Shown one piece after another: positions 43,446 through 52,959 of a stretch of DNA of 64,000 bases. Numbering within the stretch: the first letter of the stretch is position 1; every line of letters begins with the position of its first letter. This DNA comes from Hydromonas duriensis. Lineage in GTDB: Bacteria > Pseudomonadota > Gammaproteobacteria > Burkholderiales > Burkholderiaceae. The notes below the pieces were generated by a model. The model was given only the letters and a program-made list of their open reading frames with translations. It had not been told where the DNA came from and searched no databases. The DNA is taken from assembly GCF_004363775.1 (NCBI RefSeq), contig NZ_SNZE01000003.1, positions 62,001-126,000 on the forward strand, in the 5' to 3' direction. A program made the position numbers and the translations under genes.

Positions 43446-44795
43446 ATGATGGCTAATATGAATAGCAATGCATCAAAAAGCGGCAGTGGTCGTTTAGCGG
43501 CTTATATTCTTATCGCAATGGTTTTGGGTATCGTTTTCGGTTGGATGGTGTACTCGAAAATGTTTGAAGTCGATATGTCATATATCGGTTTACTCTCAAC
43601 ATTGTTCTTACGTGCAATTAAAATGATTATTGCACCATTGGTATTCTCAACTTTGGTTGTGGGTATCGCGCAAATGGGCTCAGGTAGCGAAGTGGGTCGA
43701 GTGGGTCTGAAAGCCCTGTTGTGGTTTGTCACGGCTTCGATTGTTTCTTTGTTCATGGGTTTAATGTTTGCTAACTTATTCCAACCAGGTGTTGGCAGTA
43801 CGTTAACGGCGTTGACACCTGAGCAAATCGCTGCGGGTAAGGCCAAATTGGATGGCTTTTCTCAAGGTGTGAAAGACTCTGGTTTCGTTGCGTTTATTAC
43901 TGCACAATTGATTCCAACTTCATTTGTTGATGCGGCTGCAGGCAACAAATTGTTGCAAATCGTGTTTTTCTCTGTGTTCTTTGGTGTGTCTTTGGGTGCC
44001 ATCGGTAACAAAGGTCATGGCTTGGTTGACATCATCGACCAGTTAAGCCACGTGATGATTAAGCTCACAGGCTACGTGATGAAATTCGCGCCTTTGGCTG
44101 TTTTTGCGGCTATTTCTACAGTGGTTGCAGAAAAAGGCTTGTCGGTCTTGGTGACTTACGGCAAATTCATGGGCTCGTTCTACATCGCGTTGTTTGCATT
44201 GTGGGCGCTGTTGATTCTCGCAGGTTATGTATTCTTGGGCAAACGCGTGTTCACTTTGATGCGCGAAGTAAAAGAAGCTTTCTTCTTGTCTTTTGCAACC
44301 GCATCATCTGAAGCGGCTTATCCAAAAATCTTGGATGCTTTGGACCGTTTTGGCGTGAACCGCAAAATTTCAAGCTTCGTGATGCCTTTGGGTTATTCAT
44401 TTAACCTTGATGGTTCAATGATGTATTGCACGTTTGCATCATTGTTTATTGCTCAGTTTTACAATATTCCGTTGTCAACAACTACGCAAATCGCCATGTT
44501 GTTCACGTTGATGGTGACTTCTAAAGGTATGGCTGGTATTCCTGCCGCATCTTTGGTGGTGATTGCGGGTACTTTGGCGCAGTTTGGTCTGCCTGTTGAA
44601 GGTATGTTGTTGATTTTGGGCGTGGACCGCTTCCTCGACATGGGTCGTTCTGCGACTAATGCAGTGGGTAACTCAATTGCCTCGGCTGTTGTGGCAAAAT
44701 GGGAAGGTGAATTACTTTCGGCGGATGATGCCGCAAAACGTGCGGCTGATATTGAAGCTGAAGCCAAAGCGACTTTGGATCATCACGCGGCATAA
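43446..44795 (+). CDS. Dicarboxylate/amino acid:cation symporter (DAACS/SLC1 family)
   Basis: 449 residues with eight membrane helices and two re-entrant hairpins. FATASSEAAYPKILDALD contains the serine-rich hairpin 1, and GYSFNLDGSMMYCTFASLFI (NLDG motif) the cation/substrate-binding part of helix 7. The subfamily is shared by GltP (glutamate/aspartate with H+ or Na+) and DctA (C4-dicarboxylates), and I cannot separate them by eye. Preceded by a long leader and followed by two hairpins, so it is a monocistronic unit. ATG 43446 is used; the ATG three bases later is an alternative. Confidence 0.9.
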   Translation: MMANMNSNASKSGSGRLAAYILIAMVLGIVFGWMVYSKMFEVDMSYIGLLSTLFLRAIKMIIAPLVFSTLVVGIAQMGSGSEVGRVGLKALLWFVTASIVSLFMGLMFANLFQPGVGSTLTALTPEQIAAGKAKLDGFSQGVKDSGFVAFITAQLIPTSFVDAAAGNKLLQIVFFSVFFGVSLGAIGNKGHGLVDIIDQLSHVMIKLTGYVMKFAPLAVFAAISTVVAEKGLSVLVTYGKFMGSFYIALFALWALLILAGYVFLGKRVFTLMREVKEAFFLSFATASSEAAYPKILDALDRFGVNRKISSFVMPLGYSFNLDGSMMYCTFASLFIAQFYNIPLSTTTQIAMLFTLMVTSKGMAGIPAASLVVIAGTLAQFGLPVEGMLLILGVDRFLDMGRSATNAVGNSIASAVVAKWEGELLSADDAAKRAADIEAEAKATLDHHAA

Positions 44796-44803
44796 AAAAG
44801 GCT

Positions 44804-44877
44804 TTATTACCCGTACTGACGGGTAATAACCTTACTATTTACCTCATAAAAAATGCGAGCTTAGGCTCGCTTTTTTT
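44804..44877 (+). terminator. Double hairpin terminator after the symporter gene
   Basis: First hairpin TTATTACCCGT-ACTG-ACGGGTAATAA (11 bp, no T-tract), then the intrinsic terminator GCGAGC-TTAG-GCTCGC (44855-44870) with TTTTTTT. The first may protect the 3' end of the message. Confidence 0.85.
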
Positions 44878-44919
44878 ATGGGTTATCACAAACCATCAGA
44901 AAGCAATCGGCACTTGCAC

Positions 44920-44949
44920 TTGTGCTCGAAGGGGGATGACCGTTAGAAT
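44920..44949 (+). promoter_or_regulatory. Promoter of the antiporter gene
   Basis: -35 TTGTGC (44920-44925), 18-base spacer, -10 TAGAAT (44944-44949); start about 44956, giving a leader of about 20 nt before ATG 44977. Confidence 0.5.
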
Positions 44950-44976
44950 GAAGCCTCTCTTGAAAAGGCTGTTCTA

Positions 44977-46395
44977 ATGTTAAAAAATCTGTTTATTTTA
45001 TTGATATCGTTGTTTAGTCATTCAGCCTTTGCTGCTGAAGGCGGTGGGCTGTCGAGTCTGGGTTTGATATGGGCACTGCCTTTTGCTGGGGTTTTATTGT
45101 CTATTGCTATATTTCCACTGGTTGCGCCTCATTTTTGGCATCAACATTTTGGCAAAGTGGCTGCGGCTTGGGCGGCCGCATTTTTAATTCCAGCCGCGGT
45201 TCAATTGGGCATCGGTGAAGTGCTTCATATCACCGCGCATGCTGTGTTGGCCGAGTATATTCCTTTCATTGCGCTCATTGCCAGTTTGTACATCATTTCG
45301 GGCGGCATTTACATCAAAGGCAATTTGCATGGCAGCCCTAAAGTGAATACCGCTTTTTTGGCGATTGGTGCTGGTTTAGCCAGTTTAATGGGCACGACAG
45401 GCGCGGCAATGTTGTTGATTCGCCCTCTGTTGCGAGCCAATGACAATCGCAAACATAAAATACATGTGGTTGTGTTCTTTATTTTTTTGGTGGCCAATAT
45501 CGGTGGTTCATTAACCCCGTTGGGTGACCCGCCGCTATTTTTAGGGTTTTTAAAAGGCGTGCCTTTTTTGTGGACTTTACAAAACATCTTGCCTGAAACC
45601 TTGCTGTCCGTTGCGCTGTTGCTTGTGGTCTTTTACTTGATTGACCTTTATTACTACCACAACCGCGAGGAGGATATGCCCGCCATTATGGATCCGACGC
45701 CCGACACGCGCGATATCGGTTTTGAGGGTGGTTTGAATTTTGTATGGCTACTTGGCGCAGTTCTGTTCGTGTTGCTCAGTGGCTTGTGGCAATCGGATGT
45801 GGTGTTCCATGTTTTAGGCACGCCACTTCCTTTGCCGAGCTTGGTGCGCGACGTCGGTTTGGTGCTGATGGCGGGATTGTCTTGGCGCTTCACCGCGCAG
45901 GATGTGCGTTTGCTTAATCATTTCAATTTTGAGCCTGTATTTGAAGTGGCAAAATTGTTCATTGCCATTTTCTTGACCATTGCGCCTGTTATTGCCATGT
46001 TGCAAGCAGGTTCACAAGGGCCGTTCGCCAGTTTGGTGAGCGCGGTGCATGATGCCAACGGCGTACCGATTGATGGGCGATACTTTTGGGCAACAGGGTT
46101 GTTGTCTGGCTTTTTAGACAACGCGCCGACTTATTTGGTGTTTTTCAATCTTGCTGGGGGCGATGTGGCGCATTTAACAACCAGCTACGCCAGCACTTTG
46201 GCCGCAATTTCCGCTGGCTCGGTATTTATGGGTGCACTCAGCTACATCGGCAATGCACCGAACTTTATGGTTAAAGCCATCGCCGAGCATTCAGGCTTAA
46301 AAATGCCATCGTTTTTTGGTTATTTGGCGTGGTCTTTTGGAATCTTGATACCGCTGTTTTTAGTCTTAACGGTGATTTTTTTCAGGGCTGGCTAG
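44977..46395 (+). CDS. Sodium:proton antiporter (NhaD/ion-transporter superfamily)
   Basis: 472 residues, about 12 hydrophobic segments. A signal-like first segment (NLFILLISLFSHSAFAAEGG) precedes WALPFAGVLLSIAIFPLVAP, GTTGAAMLLIRPLLRAND, NIGGSLTPLGDPPLFLGFLK and FLDNAPTYLVFFNLAGG with GNAPNFMVKAIAE, all typical of NhaD-like and related proteins of the IT superfamily. It is expected to exchange Na+ for H+. Substrate assignment rests on the PLGDPP and DNAPTY motifs. A short promoter-leader and no clear terminator: the HIT gene converges 18 bases on. Confidence 0.87.
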   Translation: MLKNLFILLISLFSHSAFAAEGGGLSSLGLIWALPFAGVLLSIAIFPLVAPHFWHQHFGKVAAAWAAAFLIPAAVQLGIGEVLHITAHAVLAEYIPFIALIASLYIISGGIYIKGNLHGSPKVNTAFLAIGAGLASLMGTTGAAMLLIRPLLRANDNRKHKIHVVVFFIFLVANIGGSLTPLGDPPLFLGFLKGVPFLWTLQNILPETLLSVALLLVVFYLIDLYYYHNREEDMPAIMDPTPDTRDIGFEGGLNFVWLLGAVLFVLLSGLWQSDVVFHVLGTPLPLPSLVRDVGLVLMAGLSWRFTAQDVRLLNHFNFEPVFEVAKLFIAIFLTIAPVIAMLQAGSQGPFASLVSAVHDANGVPIDGRYFWATGLLSGFLDNAPTYLVFFNLAGGDVAHLTTSYASTLAAISAGSVFMGALSYIGNAPNFMVKAIAEHSGLKMPSFFGYLAWSFGILIPLFLVLTVIFFRAG

Positions 46396-46413
46396 CAGCC
46401 ATACACCGCGTTA

Positions 46414-46860
46414 TCATGCCCAAAGTGCGATGCGTAATGCGGTCACTAATGCATCTCGTTGTTCGGGCGATACACATGGCCGCGCAGTTTGCGCGGCTTG
46501 TTCTTTGGTGAGTGCCCAGATGGGGGTGGGGAAGTTAATGTCATTCGCGAAGCGTGGGATAACATGCCAGTGTAAATGCGGCGTCATATTGCCCAAGCTG
46601 GCAAGATTGATTTTAGTGGGTTGCAAAACTTGGCGCATCACCGTTTCAACCAAACACACCGTTTGCATCAATTGACTGCGCTGCGCAGGTTGTAAATCGG
46701 TCATTTCGGACACATGCGCCTGCCACACCACCCGAACAAAACCAGCAAAATGTGGGTCGTCGACCATGATGACGCGCAAGTTGTCATTCTGCCAAACCAG
46801 CTCGCCGCCGTCAGAAGAGCATAATTCACAACTCGGATTAGGGGCATAAATAGGACGCAT
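46414..46860 (-). CDS. HIT family protein
   Basis: 148 residues. The histidine-triad motif HLHWHVIPR (about 95-103, H-phi-H-phi-H) with the PHLHWH core. CELCSSDGGELVW is a short N-terminal segment with a Cys pair that may bind zinc. HIT proteins hydrolyse nucleotidyl conjugates such as AMP-amidates or Ap4A. Converges with the antiporter gene. The stretch from 46861 to 46968 upstream shows nothing recognisable. Confidence 0.92.
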   Translation of the reverse strand: MRPIYAPNPSCELCSSDGGELVWQNDNLRVIMVDDPHFAGFVRVVWQAHVSEMTDLQPAQRSQLMQTVCLVETVMRQVLQPTKINLASLGNMTPHLHWHVIPRFANDINFPTPIWALTKEQAAQTARPCVSPEQRDALVTALRIALWA

Positions 46861-46968
46861 GATTTCTCTACTAAAAAAGGTTGTATAAATGATTGTATGA
46901 TTGTTTACAACAATAAAACGAATGGGCGAGGGATGTTAAAGACAAATGCCCCCACCTTAGCCGCTCGG

Positions 46969-47907
46969 TCAATTTGAAATCATTGTGCCCACGCCCGCGT
47001 CAGTCAAAATCTCCAGCAACAAACAATGTGGTACTCGACCATCAATAATGTGGACTGAATTGACTCCGCTTTTTGCGGCATCAAGCGCGGATGAAATTTT
47101 TGGCAACATGCCGCCTGATAACGTACCATCTGCCACCAACGCATCGATTGTCCCCGTGTTTAAATGCGTTAACAGCGTACCGTCCTTATCCAGCACCCCT
47201 TTAATATTGGTCAACATCACCAATTTTTCCGCATTCAGCGTCCGTGCCAACTCGCCTGCCACAACATCGGCATTGATGTTGTAAGACTGGTTCTGCTCAT
47301 CGGAACCAATGGGTGAAATCACAGGAATAAAGCCGCCATTAATCAAAGCCGTCACCGCGGCAGGGTTGATTTTGGTAACTTCACCCACCTGTCCAATGTC
47401 ATGTTGAATAGACGCGTCTTTGATGTCCTGCAAAAACATTTTTTTCACTTGAATCAAATGCCCATCGCGACCAGACAAACCGACCGCCGCCCCACCCGCA
47501 TGATTAATTAAACCCACAATCTCACCCTGAACCTGCCCGCCCAGCACCGCCTCAACAATGCCCATTGTGTCTTTGTCCGTCACCCGCATGCCTTGAATAA
47601 ACTCCCCTTTTTTACCCAAGCGAGTTAGGGCATTGTCAATTTGGGGCCCGCCGCCATGCACCACAATCGGCTGCATGCCCACGAGTTTAAGCAACACCAC
47701 ATCACGGGCAAAACACTCTTGCAAGTATTTATCGGTCATGGCGTTGCCGCCGTATTTGATGACAATGGTTTTGCCTTGAAAACGGCGAATATGTGGCAAG
47801 GCCTCGGCCAGAATGCCAGCTTTTAAATTCGGTGAAATGGTTGCTATTTGTTCGTAAAGTTCTTTAACGTCGGGGTTGTGTGGCATGATTGGCTTTCGGT
47901 TTTCCAT
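46969..47907 (-). CDS. argB: Acetylglutamate kinase ArgB
   Basis: 312 residues from the first ATG (the second, at 47886, is an alternative; neither has a clear Shine-Dalgarno). Amino acid kinase fold: KYGGNAMTD (about 50-58), VHGGGPQID (about 83-91) and SGRDG (about 145), the ATP and acetylglutamate sites. It phosphorylates N-acetylglutamate in arginine synthesis, with ArgJ encoded at 35.2 kb. An N-terminal extension of about 25 residues ([15 protein letters not shown]) is like the arginine-sensitive NAGK type, which hints at feedback inhibition. Confidence 0.96.
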   Translation of the reverse strand: MENRKPIMPHNPDVKELYEQIATISPNLKAGILAEALPHIRRFQGKTIVIKYGGNAMTDKYLQECFARDVVLLKLVGMQPIVVHGGGPQIDNALTRLGKKGEFIQGMRVTDKDTMGIVEAVLGGQVQGEIVGLINHAGGAAVGLSGRDGHLIQVKKMFLQDIKDASIQHDIGQVGEVTKINPAAVTALINGGFIPVISPIGSDEQNQSYNINADVVAGELARTLNAEKLVMLTNIKGVLDKDGTLLTHLNTGTIDALVADGTLSGGMLPKISSALDAAKSGVNSVHIIDGRVPHCLLLEILTDAGVGTMISN

Positions 47908-48088
47908 TAAAAGTTCAATGTGATTTGATTGATGAGGGCGTTCGAATCAACCGTATAATTCAAACCTCAAAAGTATAAACGCTTCATTATCAGATGGCGT
48001 GAAAAAATATGTCGCTTTATATCAAGGTCGATGATTGAGTTGATTGGTGGAGCGGTTGGCTTGGCGATAGTGAACACACAATTTTCGA

Positions 48089-49090
48089 TTAAACAGAGTG
48101 TTTGTTAATGAATTGAACAAAATCAATCGGCAATTCAGCAGTGAGTGCCAACATTTCACCCGTCACGGGGTGCTTAAGACGCAATTCATGCGCATGTAAA
48201 AACATGCGGTCGAATTTTTGTTTCGCCAATGCCTTGTTTAAATCAAAGTCGCCATACTTATCGTCACCGACAATGGGATGGCCTAAATGCGCACTGTGTA
48301 CTCGAATCTGATGGGTGCGCCCCGTGTAGATTTTTACGCGCACCGCAGTGTAACCATTCAGGACTTTATCAATATTAAAGCGACTGTGCGCGCTTTGCCC
48401 CGTTTCACTGACCAATACTCGGCGGTCGCCATTGGCTGCCACAAATTTATATAAAGGCACGCGCACATGGTTCTCTTTATCGGTCACCTCGCCTTTGAGT
48501 ATGGCGTAATAGCGTTTGTCCATTTGCCCTAAACGAATGGTTTCATGCAGCGCCACTAAAACGCTGCGCTTTTTGGCCAACATCAGCAAACCCGAAGTTT
48601 CTTTATCCAGCCGATGAACCAGCTCGATAAATTTAAAATCTGGATAAGCCGCACGCAACTGTTCAATCACGCCAAATGACACGCCTGAACCACCATGCAC
48701 CGCCAGACCAGCGGGTTTGTCGATGACCAATAAAGCATCATCCTCGTACACCACGGGCAACTTGGTGGCGCGAGCCGTAGGAACGGGTTTGCTGGTTCTT
48801 TCAGCAACCCTAACGGGCGGAATGCGCACCACATCACCAACTTGCAATTTGTATTCAACATCCACGCGGCCTTTATTCACGCGAACTTCGCCCTTGCGAA
48901 CGACACGATACACCCAACTTTTAGGCACGCCTCGGCAAATTCGCAGCAAAAAATTGTCGATGCGTTGCCCTGCTTCCTCTTCGCCAACAGTGTGCAAACG
49001 AACACTGACGGGCGCAGGCGTCGTATTTTTTTCGGCGATTTGCAGCGAACTGACATTTTTTTGTTCAAAAGTCTTGCGTAAGTGTTTCAT
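48089..49090 (-). CDS. rluC: Ribosomal large subunit pseudouridine synthase (RluC type)
   Basis: 333 residues from ATG 49090. An S4 RNA-binding domain (GQRIDNFLLRICRGVPKSWV, about 42-61) comes first, then the RluA-type catalytic domain with HRLDKETSGLL holding the catalytic Asp and KPAGLAVHGG. It isomerises uridines in 23S rRNA (E. coli RluC: 955, 2504 and 2580). The gene diverges from rne, and the rluC-rne pairing is conserved in E. coli and other proteobacteria, supporting the name over RluD. The rne promoter overlaps its first codons. Confidence 0.92.
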   Translation of the reverse strand: MKHLRKTFEQKNVSSLQIAEKNTTPAPVSVRLHTVGEEEAGQRIDNFLLRICRGVPKSWVYRVVRKGEVRVNKGRVDVEYKLQVGDVVRIPPVRVAERTSKPVPTARATKLPVVYEDDALLVIDKPAGLAVHGGSGVSFGVIEQLRAAYPDFKFIELVHRLDKETSGLLMLAKKRSVLVALHETIRLGQMDKRYYAILKGEVTDKENHVRVPLYKFVAANGDRRVLVSETGQSAHSRFNIDKVLNGYTAVRVKIYTGRTHQIRVHSAHLGHPIVGDDKYGDFDLNKALAKQKFDRMFLHAHELRLKHPVTGEMLALTAELPIDFVQFINKHSV

Positions 49091-49101
49091 TTTGTTATAA
49101 T
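49074..49101 (+). promoter_or_regulatory. Probable rne promoter
   Basis: -35 TTGCGT (49074-49079), 16-base spacer, -10 TATAAT (49096-49101); start about 49108. It overlaps the start codon of the divergent rluC. With ATG 49905 it leaves a leader of about 800 nt. Confidence 0.55.
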
Positions 49102-49107
49102 TTGTCG

Positions 49108-49904
49108 GCGTTATGTGCAGCCTAGAGACTTTTAACTTAAAGTCACAGACCAATGGGTCCTACAAACTGCACGGGCGATCTTTTGTGACCAAAGACCGTT
49201 CATTGACGCTATTGTAAACAGGTTTAACCGATTTTCCCTAATGGTTTGCTATTTGATTGGGCATCGTCGTTAAGAAACGACCCCCATGCCAGCAGCAAGC
49301 CACCGAAAACGGGTGTCCAAACACGGTGTTGGTCACACATGCGAACGGCATTTGTGAGAACACCATGTGGACGTCATGTGAACTTTGAAAAGAATTTAGA
49401 TGGCACGATGCGTCGTGTCATTGCGCAGTGGGTTTGAAATACCAATATTCATTTTGAATCCACTTAAAAATTGGCAATGGTTTTTACCAACGCCACGCGG
49501 TGGTGCACAGTGTTAGATATTGATTCGACGGGTACATATTAAAAATGAAGTGCTCGCCGAATCGCTCGTTGATTCGCTGATGACGCATGTTGATGCGCGC
49601 AGCATTTTGAGTGATGCAACGTCGTTTTCGACTGCCAATATTTCACGCAACGCCCCCATACCGTTGGATGTTCGATGCTCATTTCATATTTGGGCTTGAG
49701 CTACATCTACGTGTTTAAATGAGGCGCGTCAGCAATGCCAGCATTCGCAAGCCTACAGTGCGCTTGCGTATAGCGTCTAATGTGCGCCTTGTCATTACAA
49801 GTATGCGACACAACTTTCTTTTTTAACTCCACACGTCCAGGACTCGGTCTGCAACGCCTCGGTTGCTAGAACGCGAGTATTGACTCGCATTGGAGTTTAT
49901 AAAA
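49108..49904 (+). ncRNA. Long structured 5' leader of rne
   Basis: About 800 bases with no convincing gene on either strand. A chain of hairpins is visible: GACTTT...AAAGTC (49127-49144), GACC...GGTC (49148-49158), TGGCACGA-TGCG-TCGTGTCA (49401-49420), CGCAAGC...GCTTGCG (49746-49768) and GCGAGT-ATTG-ACTCGC (49873-49888), the last just before the Shine-Dalgarno GGAG (49892-49895). E. coli rne also has a long leader (about 360 nt) through which RNase E controls its own mRNA, so the same role is the simplest reading. A separate small RNA cannot be excluded. Confidence 0.5.
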
Positions 49905-52892
49905 ATGAAACGCATGTTATTTAATGCCACGAATGCAGAAGAGCTGCGCGTGGCAATTGTTGATGGTCAAAAGCTCATCGACCTCGACATTGAAACCGCT
50001 GGACGCGAACAACGCAAAGGCAATATTTACAAAGGCATCATCACCCGTATTGAACCTTCTTTGGAAGCATGTTTTGTGAACTATGGCGAAGAGCGTCATG
50101 GTTTCTTGCCTTTTAAAGAAGTAGAGCGCAGCTATTTTAAACAAGGGGTCGATGCACGCAACGCCAGCATCAAGGACGCCTTGACCGAAGGTCAAGAAAT
50201 CATTGTTCAAGTGGAAAAAGAAGAGCGCGGCAATAAAGGCGCGGCCTTAACCACATTTGTATCATTGGCGGGTCGTTACCTCGTGCTCATGCCGAACAAC
50301 CCACGCGGCGGCGGTGTTTCTCGTCGCATTGAAGGTGAAGAACGCAACGAATTGCGTGAGGCGATGAGCCAACTCGACATTCCACAAGGCATGAGCATCA
50401 TTGCACGCACAGCGGGTATTGGCCGTTCAGCCGAAGAATTAAAATGGGACTTAGACCACTCGTTGCGTTTGTGGAACGCCATCGCGGGCGCGGCTGAACC
50501 CGATTTGAATGAAAAAGGTCAACGCAACAACCCTGCGCCCTTTTTGATTTACCTCGAGTCGAGCCTTGTGATTCGCGCCATTCGTGACTACTACCAGCCC
50601 GATATTGGTGAAATTCTCATCGATACGCCCGAAATTTTTGAGCAAACCCAGTCCTTCATGGGCGCGGTCATGCCACAAAATGTTCATCGTGTGAAGTTGT
50701 ACACCGACGACATTCCATTGTATTCACGCTTTCAAATCGAGCATCAAATTGAAACCGCTTATGCGCGCACCGTGCCTTTGCCATCAGGCGGCGCGATTGT
50801 GATTGACCACACAGAAGCGTTGGTTTCAATTGACGTGAATAGCGCGCGTGCCACCCGTGGTTCTGACATCGAAGACACCGCCTACCGCACCAATTTGGAA
50901 GCGGCCGAAGAAGTCGCACGCCAATTGCGCTTGCGTGACTTGGGCGGCTTGATTGTGATTGACTTCATTGACATGGAGTCGTCTAAAAATCAAAAAGACG
51001 TTGAGGTGCGTTTAAAAGAAGCATTGCGTCACGATCGCGCGCGCGTACAAATGGGCAAAATCTCACGCTTTGGCTTGATGGAGTTGTCGCGACAACGCCT
51101 GCGTCCGTCATTGTCAGAAGGCTCGCACACCACTTGCCCACGTTGTAACGGCACAGGTGTGATTCGTGACATCGAATCGTCGGCGTTACACGTCTTGCGT
51201 ATTATTCAAGAGGAGGCCATGAAAGAGCACACGGCCGCGTTGAATGTCCAAATTCCCGTGGACGTGGCGACCTTCTTGTTAAACGAAAAACGTGCTGAAA
51301 TTCACGTTCTCGAATCCCGCACAAAAACCAATATCATCTTGATTCCAAATAAATATTTGGAAACGCCGCACTATAAACTTGACCGCATGCGTCACGACGA
51401 TGAGCGTTTGGACTTGGTACAGGCCAGCTACACTCAAGTTGAAAAACCAACGGAAGAAGTTGAATACAATTTAAAAGAAGCTCAAGCCGCCGCACCTCGT
51501 CAAGAAGCGGCAGTCAAAGGCATTTTGCCAACGACACCCGCGCCAACGCCAACGGAGCGCGCCCCAGCAACTAAGAATGCTGCTGCGGGACAAGCCCTCG
51601 GCTTTATCGCTCGCTTAAAAGCATTTTTCTTCGGTGCACCTAAGGCTTCACCCGAAAAAGCGGCTCCTGAATCGGAGAAAAAGTCATCTCAGCGCGGTCG
51701 CAATGCGCACAACAACCGCAATCGTAACGAAGACCGTGCGCAGCGTGGCGAACGTCGTCGCAACCGTAACGAGCGCAATGACCGCAATAGCAAGGCAGAG
51801 GATGGTGAGCGCAAAGAAAGCGAGCAGGCACAACCCGCACAACGTCAAGAGCGCCAAGAACGCCGTCAACGTAACGACCGCAATGAGCGTAAAGATAATA
51901 ACGATGCTGCGCGTACTGAAAAAAATGCAGAACAGCGCAATGAAGCTCGCAAGGAAAATGAAGGGCAAGAAGAGCGTCAACCCCGTCAGCAACGTCAGCC
52001 CCGCCAACAACGTCAACGCCAGCGCACTGAACGTAAAGACGACGCGGATACGTCAGTCGTTGTTGAGACCGTGAATGCTGTTGCAAATGTTTCACCTGCT
52101 GCAAGTCAGATTGAAGCGAGTGCGGCCACAGTATTTGCTGTTGAAGCCGAACACAACGTAAAAAGCAGCGAGGCAACAACACAAGCCGCGCACAAAGACC
52201 AAGGTGAGCAGGTTGAAAAAGCCGAGCGAACCGAACGTCGCAGTCGAGGCGGACGCGACCGTCGCGAACGCCGCGAACGTCGGGAGCAGCGTGAGCAACA
52301 ATCAGGCAGCGCATCGTTGGAGTTAAGCCCAACAGCCAACACCATTTCGCAATTGATGCGTGATGATGCCCCTGCGTTGGATCACTCGCCCATCACAATT
52401 GAAATTCCAGCACAGCCCACAACACAACACAGCACCACCACGTTTGTTGTTGAGCCTGTTGCAGTTCAAGCACCTGTTGTCGCTCCAACTCAAGAAGCCC
52501 CTGCGGTTTTAGTAGAGGAAGAAAAAGTAGCGCCTATCTCGGTGGCAACACCTGCACAAGTGGCGGACATCCGCTTCGTCAATGCCCCTGCAACAGACGT
52601 GTTCGAAGCAGAGCCCGTGCGTGTTGTGAAAGAAGAGACTGAAGCCGCTGCCGTACCTGCTGTTGTGGCTCCAATTGCAGCCCCTGTTTTACAAGCGGTA
52701 GAGCCAATAACAGTGCCTTTGGATGAAGTGCTCAATAAAGTGGGCTTGGAAATGGTGCAAACCAAGAGCGAAGCCGTGACACCCTATGTCATGACTGCGC
52801 CTGTGCCCTCGCATCCACCACGCGAACGCAAACCGCGTGTACAAGCATCGGAAGAGCCATTGCAATTGGTTGAAACCAGTCACAACGCTTAA
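49905..52892 (+). CDS. rne: Ribonuclease E
   Basis: 995 residues from ATG 49905 (GGAG 9 bases upstream; a TTG 15 bases earlier is ignored), beginning MKRMLFNATNAEELRVAIVD as in Burkholderiales RNase E. The catalytic half has the S1 domain (about 35-120, GNIYKGIITRIEPSLEACFV), the DNase I-like site (VSIDVNSARA; VIDFIDM, carrying the two metal-binding Asp) and the zinc link CPRCNGTG. The C-terminal half is disordered and Arg/Gln/Asn/Glu-rich, then Ala/Val/Pro-rich, providing RNA and degradosome contacts. RNase E starts mRNA decay and processes rRNA and tRNA. The long leader and divergent rluC are as in E. coli. Confidence 0.96.
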   Translation: MKRMLFNATNAEELRVAIVDGQKLIDLDIETAGREQRKGNIYKGIITRIEPSLEACFVNYGEERHGFLPFKEVERSYFKQGVDARNASIKDALTEGQEIIVQVEKEERGNKGAALTTFVSLAGRYLVLMPNNPRGGGVSRRIEGEERNELREAMSQLDIPQGMSIIARTAGIGRSAEELKWDLDHSLRLWNAIAGAAEPDLNEKGQRNNPAPFLIYLESSLVIRAIRDYYQPDIGEILIDTPEIFEQTQSFMGAVMPQNVHRVKLYTDDIPLYSRFQIEHQIETAYARTVPLPSGGAIVIDHTEALVSIDVNSARATRGSDIEDTAYRTNLEAAEEVARQLRLRDLGGLIVIDFIDMESSKNQKDVEVRLKEALRHDRARVQMGKISRFGLMELSRQRLRPSLSEGSHTTCPRCNGTGVIRDIESSALHVLRIIQEEAMKEHTAALNVQIPVDVATFLLNEKRAEIHVLESRTKTNIILIPNKYLETPHYKLDRMRHDDERLDLVQASYTQVEKPTEEVEYNLKEAQAAAPRQEAAVKGILPTTPAPTPTERAPATKNAAAGQALGFIARLKAFFFGAPKASPEKAAPESEKKSSQRGRNAHNNRNRNEDRAQRGERRRNRNERNDRNSKAEDGERKESEQAQPAQRQERQERRQRNDRNERKDNNDAARTEKNAEQRNEARKENEGQEERQPRQQRQPRQQRQRQRTERKDDADTSVVVETVNAVANVSPAASQIEASAATVFAVEAEHNVKSSEATTQAAHKDQGEQVEKAERTERRSRGGRDRRERRERREQREQQSGSASLELSPTANTISQLMRDDAPALDHSPITIEIPAQPTTQHSTTTFVVEPVAVQAPVVAPTQEAPAVLVEEEKVAPISVATPAQVADIRFVNAPATDVFEAEPVRVVKEETEAAAVPAVVAPIAAPVLQAVEPITVPLDEVLNKVGLEMVQTKSEAVTPYVMTAPVPSHPPRERKPRVQASEEPLQLVETSHNA

Positions 52893-52900
52893 TTTGTGTC

Positions 52901-52927
52901 AAAAAAGCAGCTTCGGCTGCTTTTTTT
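52901..52927 (+). terminator. Terminator after rne
   Basis: AAAAAAGCAGC-TTCG-GCTGCTTTTTTT: stem with a stable TTCG tetraloop, 9 bases after the rne stop; also usable in reverse. Confidence 0.92.
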
Positions 52928-52959
52928 ATACGCCCAATATACGACCCAAAGAGAACAAT

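Noticed and set aside
49246-49437. 63-codon frame in the rne leader
   Set aside because: No Shine-Dalgarno, no recognisable domain, and it overlaps the hairpins; regarded as chance.
51640-52332. Long minus-strand frames opposite the low-complexity tail of rne
   Set aside because: The repetitive Arg/Gln/Glu codons of RNase E create stop-free antisense frames; no start signals or motifs.
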